Source of the DNA: Bradyrhizobium acaciae
Lineage (GTDB): Bacteria > Pseudomonadota > Alphaproteobacteria > Rhizobiales > Xanthobacteraceae
DNA length: 60,303 bases
Direction: 5' to 3'
NCBI RefSeq assembly: GCF_020889785.1
Contig: NZ_JACMYK010000033.1
Location: forward strand, 1 to 60,303
Shown here: in pieces, positions 47,184-56,405 of the stretch
How positions within the stretch are numbered: position 1 is the stretch's first letter
Layout: each line of letters starts with the position of its first letter
Made by a program: the position numbers and the translations under genes
The notes under the pieces: generated by a model
Told to the model about the DNA's origin: nothing
The model's database searches: none
Seen by the model: the letters and a program-made list of their open reading frames with translations, nothing else

Positions 47184-48095
47184 ATGCGTTTGCCCGCCGT
47201 CCTTTTCGTTCTCACGCTCGCCGCGAGCCCCGTGGCAGCGCAGGAGCTGTCGGGCACGCTGCAGAAGATCAAGGAGACGAAGAAAGTCACGCTCGGCTTC
47301 CAGGAAGCCTCCGTTCCCTTCAGCTATCTCGACGACAACGCGCGGCCGATCGGCTTTGCGCTCGATATCTGCCTCAAGATCGTCGATGCGGTGAAGAAGG
47401 AGCTGGGCATGCCCGACATCGCCGTCGACTACCTCCCGGTGACCTCTTCGAACCGGATTCCGCTGATGGTCAACGGCACGATCGATCTGCATTGCTCGGC
47501 GACCACGAACAGCGCGGACCGCCAGAAGCAGGTGACCTTCACCAACACGCACTTCCTGAGCGCGACGCGCTTTGCCGCCAAGAAATCCGCCGGCATTAAC
47601 TCGATCGACGACCTCAAGGGCAAGTCGGTCACCGCGGTGGCGGGATCGGTGAACCTCGCGCAGCTCATCAAGGTCAATGCCGATCGCAAGCTTGGTGCCA
47701 ATGTGCTGCCGGCCAAGGACCAGGCCGAGGCATTCCTGATGCTGGAGACCGATCGCGCCCAGGCCTACGCACTCGACGACGTCCAGCTTGCGGTCGCGAT
47801 TGCGCGGTCGAAAGAACCTTCGCTCTACATGATCAGCGAGGAGGCTTTCTCGAAGGCCGAGCCGTTCGGCATCATGCTGCGCCGGGAGGACGCGCCGTTC
47901 AAGGCGCTCGCCGACCGCGCCACCGCGGAGCTCTACCAGAGCCCGGAGATCGAGGTGATGTACAGGAAGTGGCTGGAGCAGCCGACCCCGCCGAAGGGCA
48001 TCAACTACAACGTCCCGATCTCGCCCGCGCTGCGCAACGCATTCGCCCATCCGAGCTCGAGCTTCGATCCGGATGTGTACGAGGTTGCGAAGTAG
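47184..48095 (+). CDS. Amino-acid ABC transporter substrate-binding protein (GltI-like)
   Basis: 303 residues from ATG 47184 (AGGAG 6 bases upstream); signal peptide ends VAAQE. SBP family 3 fold: VTLGFQEASVPFSYLDDNAR, GFALDICLKIVDAVKKELG and the ligand loop IDLHCSATTNSADRQKQVTF, as in glutamate/aspartate-binding proteins. No permease or ATPase gene adjoins it, so it is an orphan subunit that must dock to a transporter elsewhere. Ligand is inferred from family only. Confidence 0.88.
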   Translation: MRLPAVLFVLTLAASPVAAQELSGTLQKIKETKKVTLGFQEASVPFSYLDDNARPIGFALDICLKIVDAVKKELGMPDIAVDYLPVTSSNRIPLMVNGTIDLHCSATTNSADRQKQVTFTNTHFLSATRFAAKKSAGINSIDDLKGKSVTAVAGSVNLAQLIKVNADRKLGANVLPAKDQAEAFLMLETDRAQAYALDDVQLAVAIARSKEPSLYMISEEAFSKAEPFGIMLRREDAPFKALADRATAELYQSPEIEVMYRKWLEQPTPPKGINYNVPISPALRNAFAHPSSSFDPDVYEVAK

Positions 48096-48254
48096 CGGAC
48101 GATAGGCTGACCGGAAAACGGTTCACCGCGCCAAGCCGTCGATCCTTGGAACGGCTTTTCTCGCGCGCGGCGAAAAACGAAATAGCGTCTCATATACATC
48201 GCCGGCTTTTCACCTAAGCTTGCGGCAGTTGTGACTGCCGATCAGGAGCTGCCG

Positions 48255-49271
48255 GTGACTGCGTCATCCCTTCTTTCTCGACGTTCCGCGCTAGGTGTGC
48301 TCGGAGGCAGCCTGATTGCGGGTGGTGCGCGCGCGGAAACCGGAGCGGGCGGGGGTGCCGATCTCGGTGGCGTCACGTTACGGGTGGCGTACTACAAGGG
48401 CGGCTGGCGTCCGCTGCTGGAGGCGGCGGGCGAGGACAAGACGCCGTACCGGATCGAATGGAAGGAGCTCAACAACGGCGTGCTCCATATCGAGGCATTG
48501 AACGGCGATGCGCTCGACATCGGATCGGGCAGTGAGATTCCGGCGATGTTCGCCGCGCGCCAGAACGCCAAGGTGCGCTTCATTGCCGTCACCCATGAGG
48601 ATCTCAACATCCAGGTCACGGTGGCGGCGAAGGACGCGCCGATCCATTCGATTGCCGATCTCAAGGGAAAGCGCGTCGGCTATGTGCGCGCGACGACTGC
48701 TCATTATTTCCTGGCCAAGCAGCTCGAGGAAGCCGGGCTTGGGTTCGGCGATATCGAGGCCATCAATCTGACGCCGTCGGACGGCTACTCGGCGTTCGCC
48801 TCCGGCAAGCTCGATGCCTGGGCGATCTACGGCTACAACGGACAACTCGCCATCGCCAAGCAGGGTGCGCGCCTGCTCAAGACCGGCGTCGGCTATCTCT
48901 CGGGCAACTTCCCGATCTACGCCAATCCGAAGGCGGTCGACGATCCGCAGCGCCACGCGGCGGTGAGCGATCTGCTGCTGCGGATCCAGCGCGCCTATGC
49001 GTTCGCCAACAAGAACTTTCCCATCTAGGCCGCCGTGCAGGTGGCCGAAACCCATCTGCCGTTGCAGGACATTCTCGACCAGTTCGCCCGTCGCAGCGAC
49101 GACTTCTCGCTCGCCGGCGTGACGCCCGACGTGCCGGAAACCCACCAGAAGGTCGCCGACACCTTCCTCAAGCTCGGAGTGCTCGACGCGCGCACGGAGG
49201 TTGGCAAATTCTGGGACACGAGCTTCAACGAAGCGATCGCCGCGGGCGCTGCCAAGCTCGCTCGGATATGA
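48255..49271 (+). pseudogene. SsuA/TauA-like ABC substrate-binding protein with in-frame stop
   Basis: GTG 48255 follows AGGAG and opens a Tat-like signal (RRSALGVLGGSLIAGGARAE). The NMT1/SsuA-type fold is clear (VRFIAVTHEDLNIQVTVAAK, DLKGKRVGYVRATTAHYFLA). A TAG at 49026-49028 stops translation at codon 258, but the same frame continues with family-like sequence (VAETHLPLQDILDQFARRSD, VADTFLKLGVLD, FWDTSFNEAIA) to TGA 49271. Restoring one sense codon (probably Tyr) gives a normal 338-residue protein. Sulfonate or aliphatic substrate is likely by family. The shortened protein might still fold. Confidence 0.82.
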
Positions 49272-49665
49272 CGGCCGCCATGAGGACGTAGCCCATATGG
49301 GCTAAGCGAACTCCGTCAATCAATTCCGCTGTACGTGGAACTTCGAGGTTTTGCGGCCCCAGCGTGACGGCTGGGGCCGCAGGAGGTGTTGTGACTCTGG
49401 GGCAATGGTCAGAGCACAGCCACCGAACGGCACACAGGTGCGGATGTTCCAACGCGTTGCGGCCGGCGATGCCGTGCTGCCATGCGGACCGGGAAGGTTG
49501 CAGGCCGCGTCAAGACCGTATCATGATGACGTCAACCAACTCGTATCGTATGCGAGTCGGATAGACGGTTTCGGCACCGGCCTTCAGGCCCGCAAGGGTG
49601 CTGGAGCCACATCATGTTTGCAGCGGGTTTCTTTCCTTGATGCCGATTGTTGTTCGGAGCCGACA
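49272..49665. other. Gene-poor interval with hairpins
   Basis: Contains a perfect 16-base palindrome tagcccatatgggcta (49289-49304) and a perfect 11-bp stem-loop (gcggccccagc 49353-49363, gctggggccgc 49370-49380, loop gtgacg). No gene is supported. Confidence 0.55.
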
Positions 49666-49815
49666 TTGAATCACGACGCATTGGCCAAGCTCACCGTCAC
49701 CGTCGTTGTTCTGGTCGCGTTGCTGGTGTGGCGCGTTACCGATCAGAGGAAGTCGGTCGATTGCGGAGCCGGCTGTCCGACCGATGTCTCCGCAATCCGC
49801 AAGACCGCTCCATAG
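49666..49815 (+). CDS. Possible 49-residue membrane protein
   Basis: TTG start at 49666 with GGAG 8 bases upstream. One membrane helix (LAKLTVTVVVLVALLVWRV) is followed by a polar tail with two cysteines (VDCGAGCPTDVSAIRKTAP). No family recognised; the rare start codon lowers confidence. Confidence 0.35.
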   Translation: MNHDALAKLTVTVVVLVALLVWRVTDQRKSVDCGAGCPTDVSAIRKTAP

Positions 49816-49914
49816 CAAGACTGCTCAATAGCAAGTCCGCTCGATAGTCAGACCAGCGTCGCGCACGTGGTGTTTCGCGTGGCGCCGCTTCGGTTGACGT
49901 CAACGTCACTGGGC

Positions 49915-50307
49915 TTAGCGTTTAGCCGGCGGACCGCTCTTGTTGCCGGGCAATCCCTTGACGTTTGACGGATCCTGCTCCTGGACATGCAGGTTTTGCG
50001 AGCCTGAGCCAACCGTGCTCTGGCCCGGGGGCGGTCCGTTCTTGTTGCCCGGCGCCCCGCTGATGCCGGTCCCGGAATTCTGGGCGCTCGGAGATGTCGC
50101 GGCGTCCGTGGAACCGGTCGCGGCATCGGGGCGCCCCGGAGGCGTGGCAGCTGCACCGGAACGCTGCTGATCGCCGACATAGCCGGATTCACCGGAGTTG
50201 CGGGTCTTGGCGCCCTTGTCGGCTTCGTTTTGCAGATTCTGCGCGGCCGCGATCGGCGCGGTTGCCGTGATCGCTGCGATGAGCAGCGCGATCGTGCTGG
50301 TCCTCAT
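49915..50307 (-). CDS. Exported low-complexity protein with PGNK repeats
   Basis: 130 residues from ATG 50307, with AAGGAG upstream; the frame runs on to 50493 without support. Signal peptide ends IAAAQ. The mature chain is rich in Gly, Ser, Asn, Pro and Gln, has no Cys, and repeats the phrase PGNKNGPP / PGNKSGPP near its end. Probably disordered in the periplasm. Similar small proteins are common in Bradyrhizobium; function unknown. Confidence 0.75.
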   Translation of the reverse strand: MRTSTIALLIAAITATAPIAAAQNLQNEADKGAKTRNSGESGYVGDQQRSGAAATPPGRPDAATGSTDAATSPSAQNSGTGISGAPGNKNGPPPGQSTVGSGSQNLHVQEQDPSNVKGLPGNKSGPPAKR

Positions 50308-50570
50308 GAGAGTTCTCCTTGGGTTACCTAGGACAACTCGCTTCGCGGCCATCATTTCCTGCGCGCGCAGGAATTTGTCGCTATGGAACACACGACCAGC
50401 TTGATCACGGCGCAACACGCGACGGCAAAGCCTGCGGGTAACGAAGCGGTGTGAGGCTTCTTCCGCGTGCTTCGCCGTGCCCCTATCGGCCACAGCACGG
50501 TGCGTATATCGTCGGCAGCAACGACAAAATCGACCCGGCGCACCGGGTCGCGACGTCAGATGAGGAAGCG

Positions 50571-51764
50571 ATGTCCGAGAAGCTGCTGTTTTCGCCGATG
50601 ACCATCCGCGGCGTCACGCTGAAGAACCGCATCGTGGTGCCGCCGATGCACCAGTATTCCGCCGAGAAGGGCTTTCCGACCGACTGGCATCTGATGAACG
50701 CCGGCAAGTTTGCGGCCGGCGGCGCCGGTCTCGTGATCGTCGAATCGACCAAGGTGGAGCGCCGCGGCTGCGGCACGATCGGCGATCTCGGCATCTGGGA
50801 CGACAAGTTCATCGCGCCGCTCGGCCGCATCGCGGGCTTCATCAAGGAGCAGAGAGCGGTTGCCGGCATCCAGCTCGGCCATTCCGGCCGCAAGGCGCGT
50901 GCGAGCCGCCCCTGGGAGGGCGACCGTCCGCTGGAGCGCAGCGCCGCAATCGAGGATTGGGACGCCTGGACGCCGGTGGCTCCGAGCGCGATCGCCCATA
51001 GTGAGCGCTGGCCGGTGCCGCGCGCGCTCGAGACGCATGAGGTGAAGGACCTCGTCGCGGCCTGGGGGCAGGCGGCGCGGCGCGCGCATCAAGCCGGGTT
51101 CGAGGTGCTCGAACTGCACGGTGCCCACGGCTATCTCGTGCACGAATTTCTCTCGGAGCGTTCGAACCAGCGCAATGACGAGTATGGCGGGTCGGAATCG
51201 AACCGGATGCGCTTCCTGATCGAGGTGACGGAGGCGGTGCGAGCCCATTGGCCGGATCACAAGCCGCTGTTCGTGCGGCTGTCGGTCGAGGACAATGCCG
51301 GCTGGGGCCCGGAGCAGAGCGCCCGGCTGGCCAGGATCCTGAAGGCGAAGGGCGTCGATGTGATCGACTGCTCGTCGGGCGGAATCAGCGAGATGGCACC
51401 GATTTTGGGCAAGGAGATCAAATACAACTATCAGGTGCCGCTTGCGGAATATGTCCGCAGCCATGCCGATATCATGACCATGGCGGTCGGGTTGATTATT
51501 CACGGCGACCAGGCCGAGCAGATCCTGCACGATAAACAAGCAGATTTGATCGCGGTCGGGCGGGAAATCCTCAATAACCCCAACTGGCCGATGGATGCGG
51601 CATTGAAACTCGGGGTTGAAGGGCCATTTCGCAATGTTCCTCCGCAGTTTGGCTATTGGCTGGGCACGCGGGCCAAGCGCGGATTCGGGACCCAGCCTTC
51701 GACTTGGCAGAACGGGTTGCGGGAAGGTGGTCCAGAGGCCGACTTTGGGCTGACACGGAGCTGA
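50571..51764 (+). CDS. Old Yellow Enzyme-family NADH:flavin oxidoreductase
   Basis: 397 residues from ATG 50571 (GAGGA upstream). FMN-binding TIM barrel: LLFSPMTIRGVTLKNRIVVP, the active-site pattern ELHGAHGYLVHEFLSERSNQ with DEYGGS, and AVGLIIHGDQAEQILHD with GREILNNPNWP. It resembles the YqjM subgroup. Such enzymes reduce activated C=C bonds with NAD(P)H; substrate unknown. Monocistronic between the PGNK protein and ctpA. Confidence 0.92.
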   Translation: MSEKLLFSPMTIRGVTLKNRIVVPPMHQYSAEKGFPTDWHLMNAGKFAAGGAGLVIVESTKVERRGCGTIGDLGIWDDKFIAPLGRIAGFIKEQRAVAGIQLGHSGRKARASRPWEGDRPLERSAAIEDWDAWTPVAPSAIAHSERWPVPRALETHEVKDLVAAWGQAARRAHQAGFEVLELHGAHGYLVHEFLSERSNQRNDEYGGSESNRMRFLIEVTEAVRAHWPDHKPLFVRLSVEDNAGWGPEQSARLARILKAKGVDVIDCSSGGISEMAPILGKEIKYNYQVPLAEYVRSHADIMTMAVGLIIHGDQAEQILHDKQADLIAVGREILNNPNWPMDAALKLGVEGPFRNVPPQFGYWLGTRAKRGFGTQPSTWQNGLREGGPEADFGLTRS

Positions 51765-51933
51765 CTTGAGGGGCCGATTTGGGCGGACCAGGGCATCGTG
51801 ACAGGACCGTAATGGTCCGGCGACGAGGCGGCCTTGATCCGACCAAAAAGCCGTTGTGTGGTGCCCCGCGTCGGGGTGAGGCAGGCCGCATATTGCGAAA
51901 CGTTGCCGGCCGTTAGCGAAGGGATCACGGATA

Positions 51934-53286
51934 ATGCGCAAACATGTTGGCTTCTTCCTCGGAACGGTTGCGGGCGCGTGTCTCACCCTGCTCGTGGCCT
52001 CGCCGCAGGGGGCGCATCTGTTCGCCGTCGCCAATGCCGCCGCGCATTCCGACAACACCTATTCGCAGCTCAATCTGTTCGGCGAGGTGTTCGAGAAGGT
52101 CAAGACCGACTACGTCGAGAAGCCCGAGGACTCCAAACTCGTCGAAGGGGCGATCAACGGCATGATCTCCTCGCTCGATCCGCACTCCCGCTACATGAAC
52201 GAGAAGGGCTGGGCGGAGATGCAGGAGACCACGCATGGCGAGTTCGGCGGGCTCGGCATCGAGGTCACGATGGAAGACGGTTTCGTCAAGGTGGTGGCGC
52301 CGATCGACGACACGCCGGCCTCGCGCGCCGGCATCATGTCGGGCGACGTAATCACCTCGATCGACGATGACCAGATCCAGGGCATGACGCTCGACCAGGC
52401 CGTCAACAAGATGAAGGGCGCGCCGAACAGCTCGATCCGGCTGAAGATCGTCCGCAAGGACGCCGACAAGCCGATCGAGCTCTCGATCACCCGCGAGATC
52501 ATCCGCGTCCGCCCGGTGAAGTATCACGTCGAGGGCGGTGACATCGGCTATATCCGGATCACCTCGTTCAACGAGCAGACCACCGAAGGCCTGCACAAGG
52601 CGATCGCGGAGATCCAGAAGGAGATCCCGCAGGACAAGCTCGCCGGCTATGTCGTCGACCTCCGCAACAATCCGGGCGGCCTGCTCGACCAGGCGGTTTC
52701 CGTGACCTCGACCTTGATGCAGCGGGGCGAGGTGGTCTCGACCCGAGGCCGCAATCCGGAAGAGACCCAGCGCTTCACCGCCCATGGCGGCGACATGACC
52801 AAGGGCAAGCCGCTGGTCGTCCTGATCAACGGCGGCTCTGCTTCGGCGTCCGAGATCGTCGCCGGCGCGCTGCACGACCACAAGCGCGCGACCTTGATCG
52901 GGACCCGCTCGTTCGGCAAGGGCTCGGTGCAGACGATCATTCCGCTCGGCGCCGGCAACGGCGCGCTGGCTCTGACCACGGCGCGCTATTTCACCCCGTC
53001 AGGCCATTCGATCCAGGCGCTCGGCATCAAGCCCGACATCGAAGTGCTGCAGGACGTGCCGGACGAGTTCAAGACCCGCTCGGAGTTGAAGGGCGAGGCC
53101 TCGATGCGCGGCCATCTCGCCGCCGAGGGCGCAGAGCAGACCGGCTCGCAGTCGTACGTCCCGCCGGATGAGAAGAACGACAAGGCGCTGGCCGCGGCGT
53201 TCAACCAGCTGCGCGGCGTCACCGTCAACGCCGACGCAAAGAACGCCGACACCAAGGCTGCGCAGAAGCGGCCGGTGCCGAACTAG
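51934..53286 (+). CDS. ctpA: C-terminal processing peptidase (S41, CtpA)
   Basis: 450 residues. Signal anchor (FFLGTVAGACLTLLVA), then a PDZ domain (GGLGIEVTMEDGFVKVVAPI to about residue 170) and the Ser/Lys protease domain with Ser in NGGSASASEIVAGAL and Lys in TRSFGKGSVQ. It trims periplasmic or outer-membrane proteins. In related genomes it often follows murein hydrolase and rlmH genes; here it follows an OYE gene with 169 bases between. Confidence 0.93.
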   Translation: MRKHVGFFLGTVAGACLTLLVASPQGAHLFAVANAAAHSDNTYSQLNLFGEVFEKVKTDYVEKPEDSKLVEGAINGMISSLDPHSRYMNEKGWAEMQETTHGEFGGLGIEVTMEDGFVKVVAPIDDTPASRAGIMSGDVITSIDDDQIQGMTLDQAVNKMKGAPNSSIRLKIVRKDADKPIELSITREIIRVRPVKYHVEGGDIGYIRITSFNEQTTEGLHKAIAEIQKEIPQDKLAGYVVDLRNNPGGLLDQAVSVTSTLMQRGEVVSTRGRNPEETQRFTAHGGDMTKGKPLVVLINGGSASASEIVAGALHDHKRATLIGTRSFGKGSVQTIIPLGAGNGALALTTARYFTPSGHSIQALGIKPDIEVLQDVPDEFKTRSELKGEASMRGHLAAEGAEQTGSQSYVPPDEKNDKALAAAFNQLRGVTVNADAKNADTKAAQKRPVPN

Positions 53287-53288
53287 AA

Positions 53289-53480
53289 CCTGACGGACGT
53301 AGCCCGGATAGAGCCCATCGGGCGCGTGTTCGCGCGACCCGTTGGGCTCCATCCGGGCTGCGCAGCTGCCAAAATATCGAAAACAACCCCATGCAAAGGA
53401 GCAGGCGGCGGCCGGCGCTGGACCAGTCAATTTGACACGTCGGGCAATTTCAGGGTATATTTCTAATATTCCGAAATAGT
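53289..53480. repeat. Intergenic repeat with long hairpin
   Basis: Nested inverted repeats agcccggat (53301-53309) with atccgggct (53351-53359) and gagccca (53311-53317) with tgggctc (53343-53349) make a stem over 20 bp. The following tract (aaaacaaccccatgca ... aatttgacacgtcgggcaa) is, from memory, a repeated segment in Bradyrhizobium and Rhodopseudomonas genomes. It separates convergent ctpA and the GGDEF-EAL gene. Confidence 0.5.
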
Positions 53481-53518
53481 GCGGGGCGTCCCTTGGAGCT
53501 CGCCCCGTCCGAGAGGCC

Positions 53519-56251
53519 TTACGCCGCCCCGGCGACAGGCTTGCGCCGGCGTGTGATGGCGGGACCCGCGGCGGGGCCATGGCGATGCCCGGCCAGCAGC
53601 TCGCGGATCTGGGCGGCCGGCTTCGGCGGGCTGAACAGATAGCCCTGCATTTCCGAGCAGCCGAGCTCGCGGAGCATTTGCTGCTGCTGCGCGGTCTCGA
53701 CGCCTTCCGCCGTCGTGGTCATGCTGCGCTCGGCGGCGATGTTGACGACCGCCTCGACGATGCCAGCCGAACCCTGCGGATCGGCGATGTCGGTGACGAA
53801 GCAGCGGTCGATCTTGATCTTGTCGAACGGGAAGCGCTTCAGATAGCTCAGCGACGAATAGCCGGTGCCGAAATCGTCGAGCGCGATCCGGATGCCGATG
53901 GCGCGGAGCTGGTGCAGCGCGGCGAGCGCGGTCTCGTCGTCACGGATCAGCACGGCCTCGGTGATCTCGAGCTCCAGCCGGCTCGCTGACAGGCCCGACG
54001 CCGCCAGCGCCGCGATCACCTTGAGCGCCAGCGTGCCGCTGCGGAACTGGACCGGTGAGACGTTGACCGCGAGCCTGATGTGATCGGGCCAGTTGACGGC
54101 TTCCTTGCAGGCCGTCATCAGCACCCATTCCCCGAGCTGGTTGATCAGGCCGGTCTCCTCGGCGATCGGCACGAAATCGGCCGGCGAGATCATGCCGCGC
54201 ACCGGATGCCGCCAGCGCACCAGCGCCTCGCAGCCGGTGATCTCGTTGCTGCGCAGGTCGACGCAGGGCTGGTAAAACACTTCGAGCCCGCTGCCCGCGG
54301 CGATGGTCTGCCGCAGCTCCATCTCGAGCTCGCGGCGGGCGCGGGCGTCGGCATCCATCGCCGGCTCGAAGAAGCGCGCGACGCGACGGCCGGCCGACTT
54401 CGCCGCATACATCGCAAGGTCGGCGTTCTTCATGATCTGGTCGAGATCGGTGCCGTCCTTCGGCGCCAACGCGATGCCGATGCTCGCATCGGTCGTGACC
54501 TGGTGGCCGAGGCATTGATAGGGCGAGCGGATCACCTCGTAGATGCGGGCGACGAGGTCAGTGACCTCGACCTTGCTCTTCACGCCGGTCTGCACGATCG
54601 CGAATTCGTCGCCGCCGAGCCGGGCGACGAAATCGCCGTCGCCGATCACGCCGCTCAGCGTCCTCGCCACGGACTTGAGCAGCTCGTCGCCGACCATGTG
54701 GCCGAGCGAGTCGTTGACGCCCTTGAATTCGTCGATGTCGATATAGAGCACCGCCAGTTGGCTGTCGGGCGTGACATGCGGCAGCTCGCGCTTGATCTCC
54801 TCGTGGAACAGCGCGCGGTTCGGCAGGTCGGTGAGCGCATCGTAGTGGGCAAGATGCGTGATGCGCTCCTCGGCGCGGCGGCGCTCGGTGACGTCCTCGT
54901 GGGTCGCAAGCCAGCCGCCATCGGCCAGGGGCTCGTTGACGACCTGGATCGAGCGCCCGTCGGGCGTCGCGATCACCATGGTGTTGCGGATGCCGACGTC
55001 GCGCAGCACGAGGTTGACGTAACGCTCGACGTCGCCCTGGAACGAACCGGTCAGGTGGCGGTGCACGATGACGTCACGGAAGCTGCAGCCCGGCCGGATG
55101 ACGTCGACGGACAATCCGTACATCTCGATATAGCGCTTGTTGCAGATCACCAGCCGCTGCGCGGCATCGAACAGCAGCAGCCCCTGCGTCATGTTGTTGA
55201 CGGCGGTGTCGAGCCGGAGCTTCTCCAAGGTCAGGCGCTGCTGCTGGGCGCGATGCTGCTGCAACAGCTTGCGTACCACGAGCGTCAGCAGGATCGCGAT
55301 CGCGAGCACGGATGCGGCGGTGACCGCGATCAGGATGCCGATCTGCTCGCGCCAATTGGCGAGTGCCGCTTCGGTCGTGGTCGTCGCGACGACCACGATC
55401 GGGAACTTGGTGAGCGCGCGCGACGACATCAGGCGGTCCTTGCCGTCCACCGGGCTGGTCAGCCGCGAGGTGCTCGCTGGCTGCTCGAACACCTGCTGCT
55501 GGTTGGCCGGGCCGGTGCGGAAGTTCTTCCCGATCATCTCCTCGACATGGGGATAGCGCGCCAGCAGCGTGCCGTCCCGATGGTGCATCGAGATCGCGGC
55601 GCCGTCGCCGAGCGCAACGGTCGAGAAGAATTTCTCGAAGGTCGCCGGCTCGATGCCGCGCCCGACCACACCGAGGAACTCGCGATGCGGGCCCGTGACC
55701 TTGCGGACGATAGCGGTGGTCCAATTTCCGCTGACGCGGCTGACCACCGGCGCGACCATCATGTCGGGCGAGTAGGGGCTGGACCTGAAGATGTTGAAGT
55801 AGTCGCGATCGGCGATCGAGGCCTGCGGCAGCGGCCAGGCGCCCGAGCTGTTGATCAGGACACCATCGGCGTCGAACACGTTGAGGCTGCCGACATTAGA
55901 CAGTGCGTCCATCTTGGACTTGAGCATCGCATGGATGTCGGCGGAGGACATCCGGCGCTTATAGTTCTCCGGTGTCGCAATCCCGTTGACGTGCATGAAC
56001 GCGATCAGGTCACGCTGGACCACCTCGAGGTCGTCGAGCTGCTGGTCGAAATGCCGCGCCAGCAGCAGCACGGTGTTCTCGAGCTCGCGCTCGCTGTTGT
56101 GCAGGGCGCGCTCGCGGAAGTTCTCGGCCATCAGGGTGGCGCCGATCGCAATCGCAGCCATCAGCACGGCGCCGCCGAGGATCAGCCAGCGGATCGGACC
56201 GCTGCCGATCACAGAGGCGACGTTGAACGAGGCACTGCTGTTTTGATTCAT
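53519..56251 (-). CDS. Membrane cache-PAS-GGDEF-EAL cyclic-di-GMP protein
   Basis: 910 residues. Two membrane segments (about residues 20-43 and 308-330) flank a periplasmic double-cache sensor domain (DYFNIFRSSPYSPDMMVAPV). Next a PAS domain (NMTQGLLLFDAAQRLVICNK), a GGDEF domain with intact RLGGDEFAIVQ, and an EAL domain with intact CEALVRW and DDFGTGYSSLSYLKRFPFDK. Both catalytic signatures are complete, so it could make and break c-di-GMP in response to an outside ligand. Stands alone; no partner gene adjacent. Confidence 0.95.
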   Translation of the reverse strand: MNQNSSASFNVASVIGSGPIRWLILGGAVLMAAIAIGATLMAENFRERALHNSERELENTVLLLARHFDQQLDDLEVVQRDLIAFMHVNGIATPENYKRRMSSADIHAMLKSKMDALSNVGSLNVFDADGVLINSSGAWPLPQASIADRDYFNIFRSSPYSPDMMVAPVVSRVSGNWTTAIVRKVTGPHREFLGVVGRGIEPATFEKFFSTVALGDGAAISMHHRDGTLLARYPHVEEMIGKNFRTGPANQQQVFEQPASTSRLTSPVDGKDRLMSSRALTKFPIVVVATTTTEAALANWREQIGILIAVTAASVLAIAILLTLVVRKLLQQHRAQQQRLTLEKLRLDTAVNNMTQGLLLFDAAQRLVICNKRYIEMYGLSVDVIRPGCSFRDVIVHRHLTGSFQGDVERYVNLVLRDVGIRNTMVIATPDGRSIQVVNEPLADGGWLATHEDVTERRRAEERITHLAHYDALTDLPNRALFHEEIKRELPHVTPDSQLAVLYIDIDEFKGVNDSLGHMVGDELLKSVARTLSGVIGDGDFVARLGGDEFAIVQTGVKSKVEVTDLVARIYEVIRSPYQCLGHQVTTDASIGIALAPKDGTDLDQIMKNADLAMYAAKSAGRRVARFFEPAMDADARARRELEMELRQTIAAGSGLEVFYQPCVDLRSNEITGCEALVRWRHPVRGMISPADFVPIAEETGLINQLGEWVLMTACKEAVNWPDHIRLAVNVSPVQFRSGTLALKVIAALAASGLSASRLELEITEAVLIRDDETALAALHQLRAIGIRIALDDFGTGYSSLSYLKRFPFDKIKIDRCFVTDIADPQGSAGIVEAVVNIAAERSMTTTAEGVETAQQQQMLRELGCSEMQGYLFSPPKPAAQIRELLAGHRHGPAAGPAITRRRKPVAGAA

Positions 56252-56405
56252 CTGACGCTATCGCTTCCAGGCGTTTCGCCCGGAAGTAACTTTTGCGCAC
56301 CTCCGGCCCGCGAAAGTCGTATCCAAACGAGATGGAGCGCCGGTTAGCGAGATTGGTTAATGAATGGTTGCTTGAAGCTGGTGCGCGCGCTCGCCCGCGA
56401 TTCGA

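Noticed and set aside
47172..48254. Shared leader caggagctgccg before both substrate-binding protein genes as a regulatory repeat
   Set aside because: The 12-base match consists mostly of a ribosome-binding site plus GC-rich spacer and is probably coincidence.
49353..49380. Perfect 11-bp hairpin as a terminator
   Set aside because: No T run follows on either strand.
54080..56347. 755-codon plus-strand frame opposite the GGDEF-EAL gene
   Set aside because: No recognisable domain; the minus-strand gene has intact GGDEF and EAL motifs.
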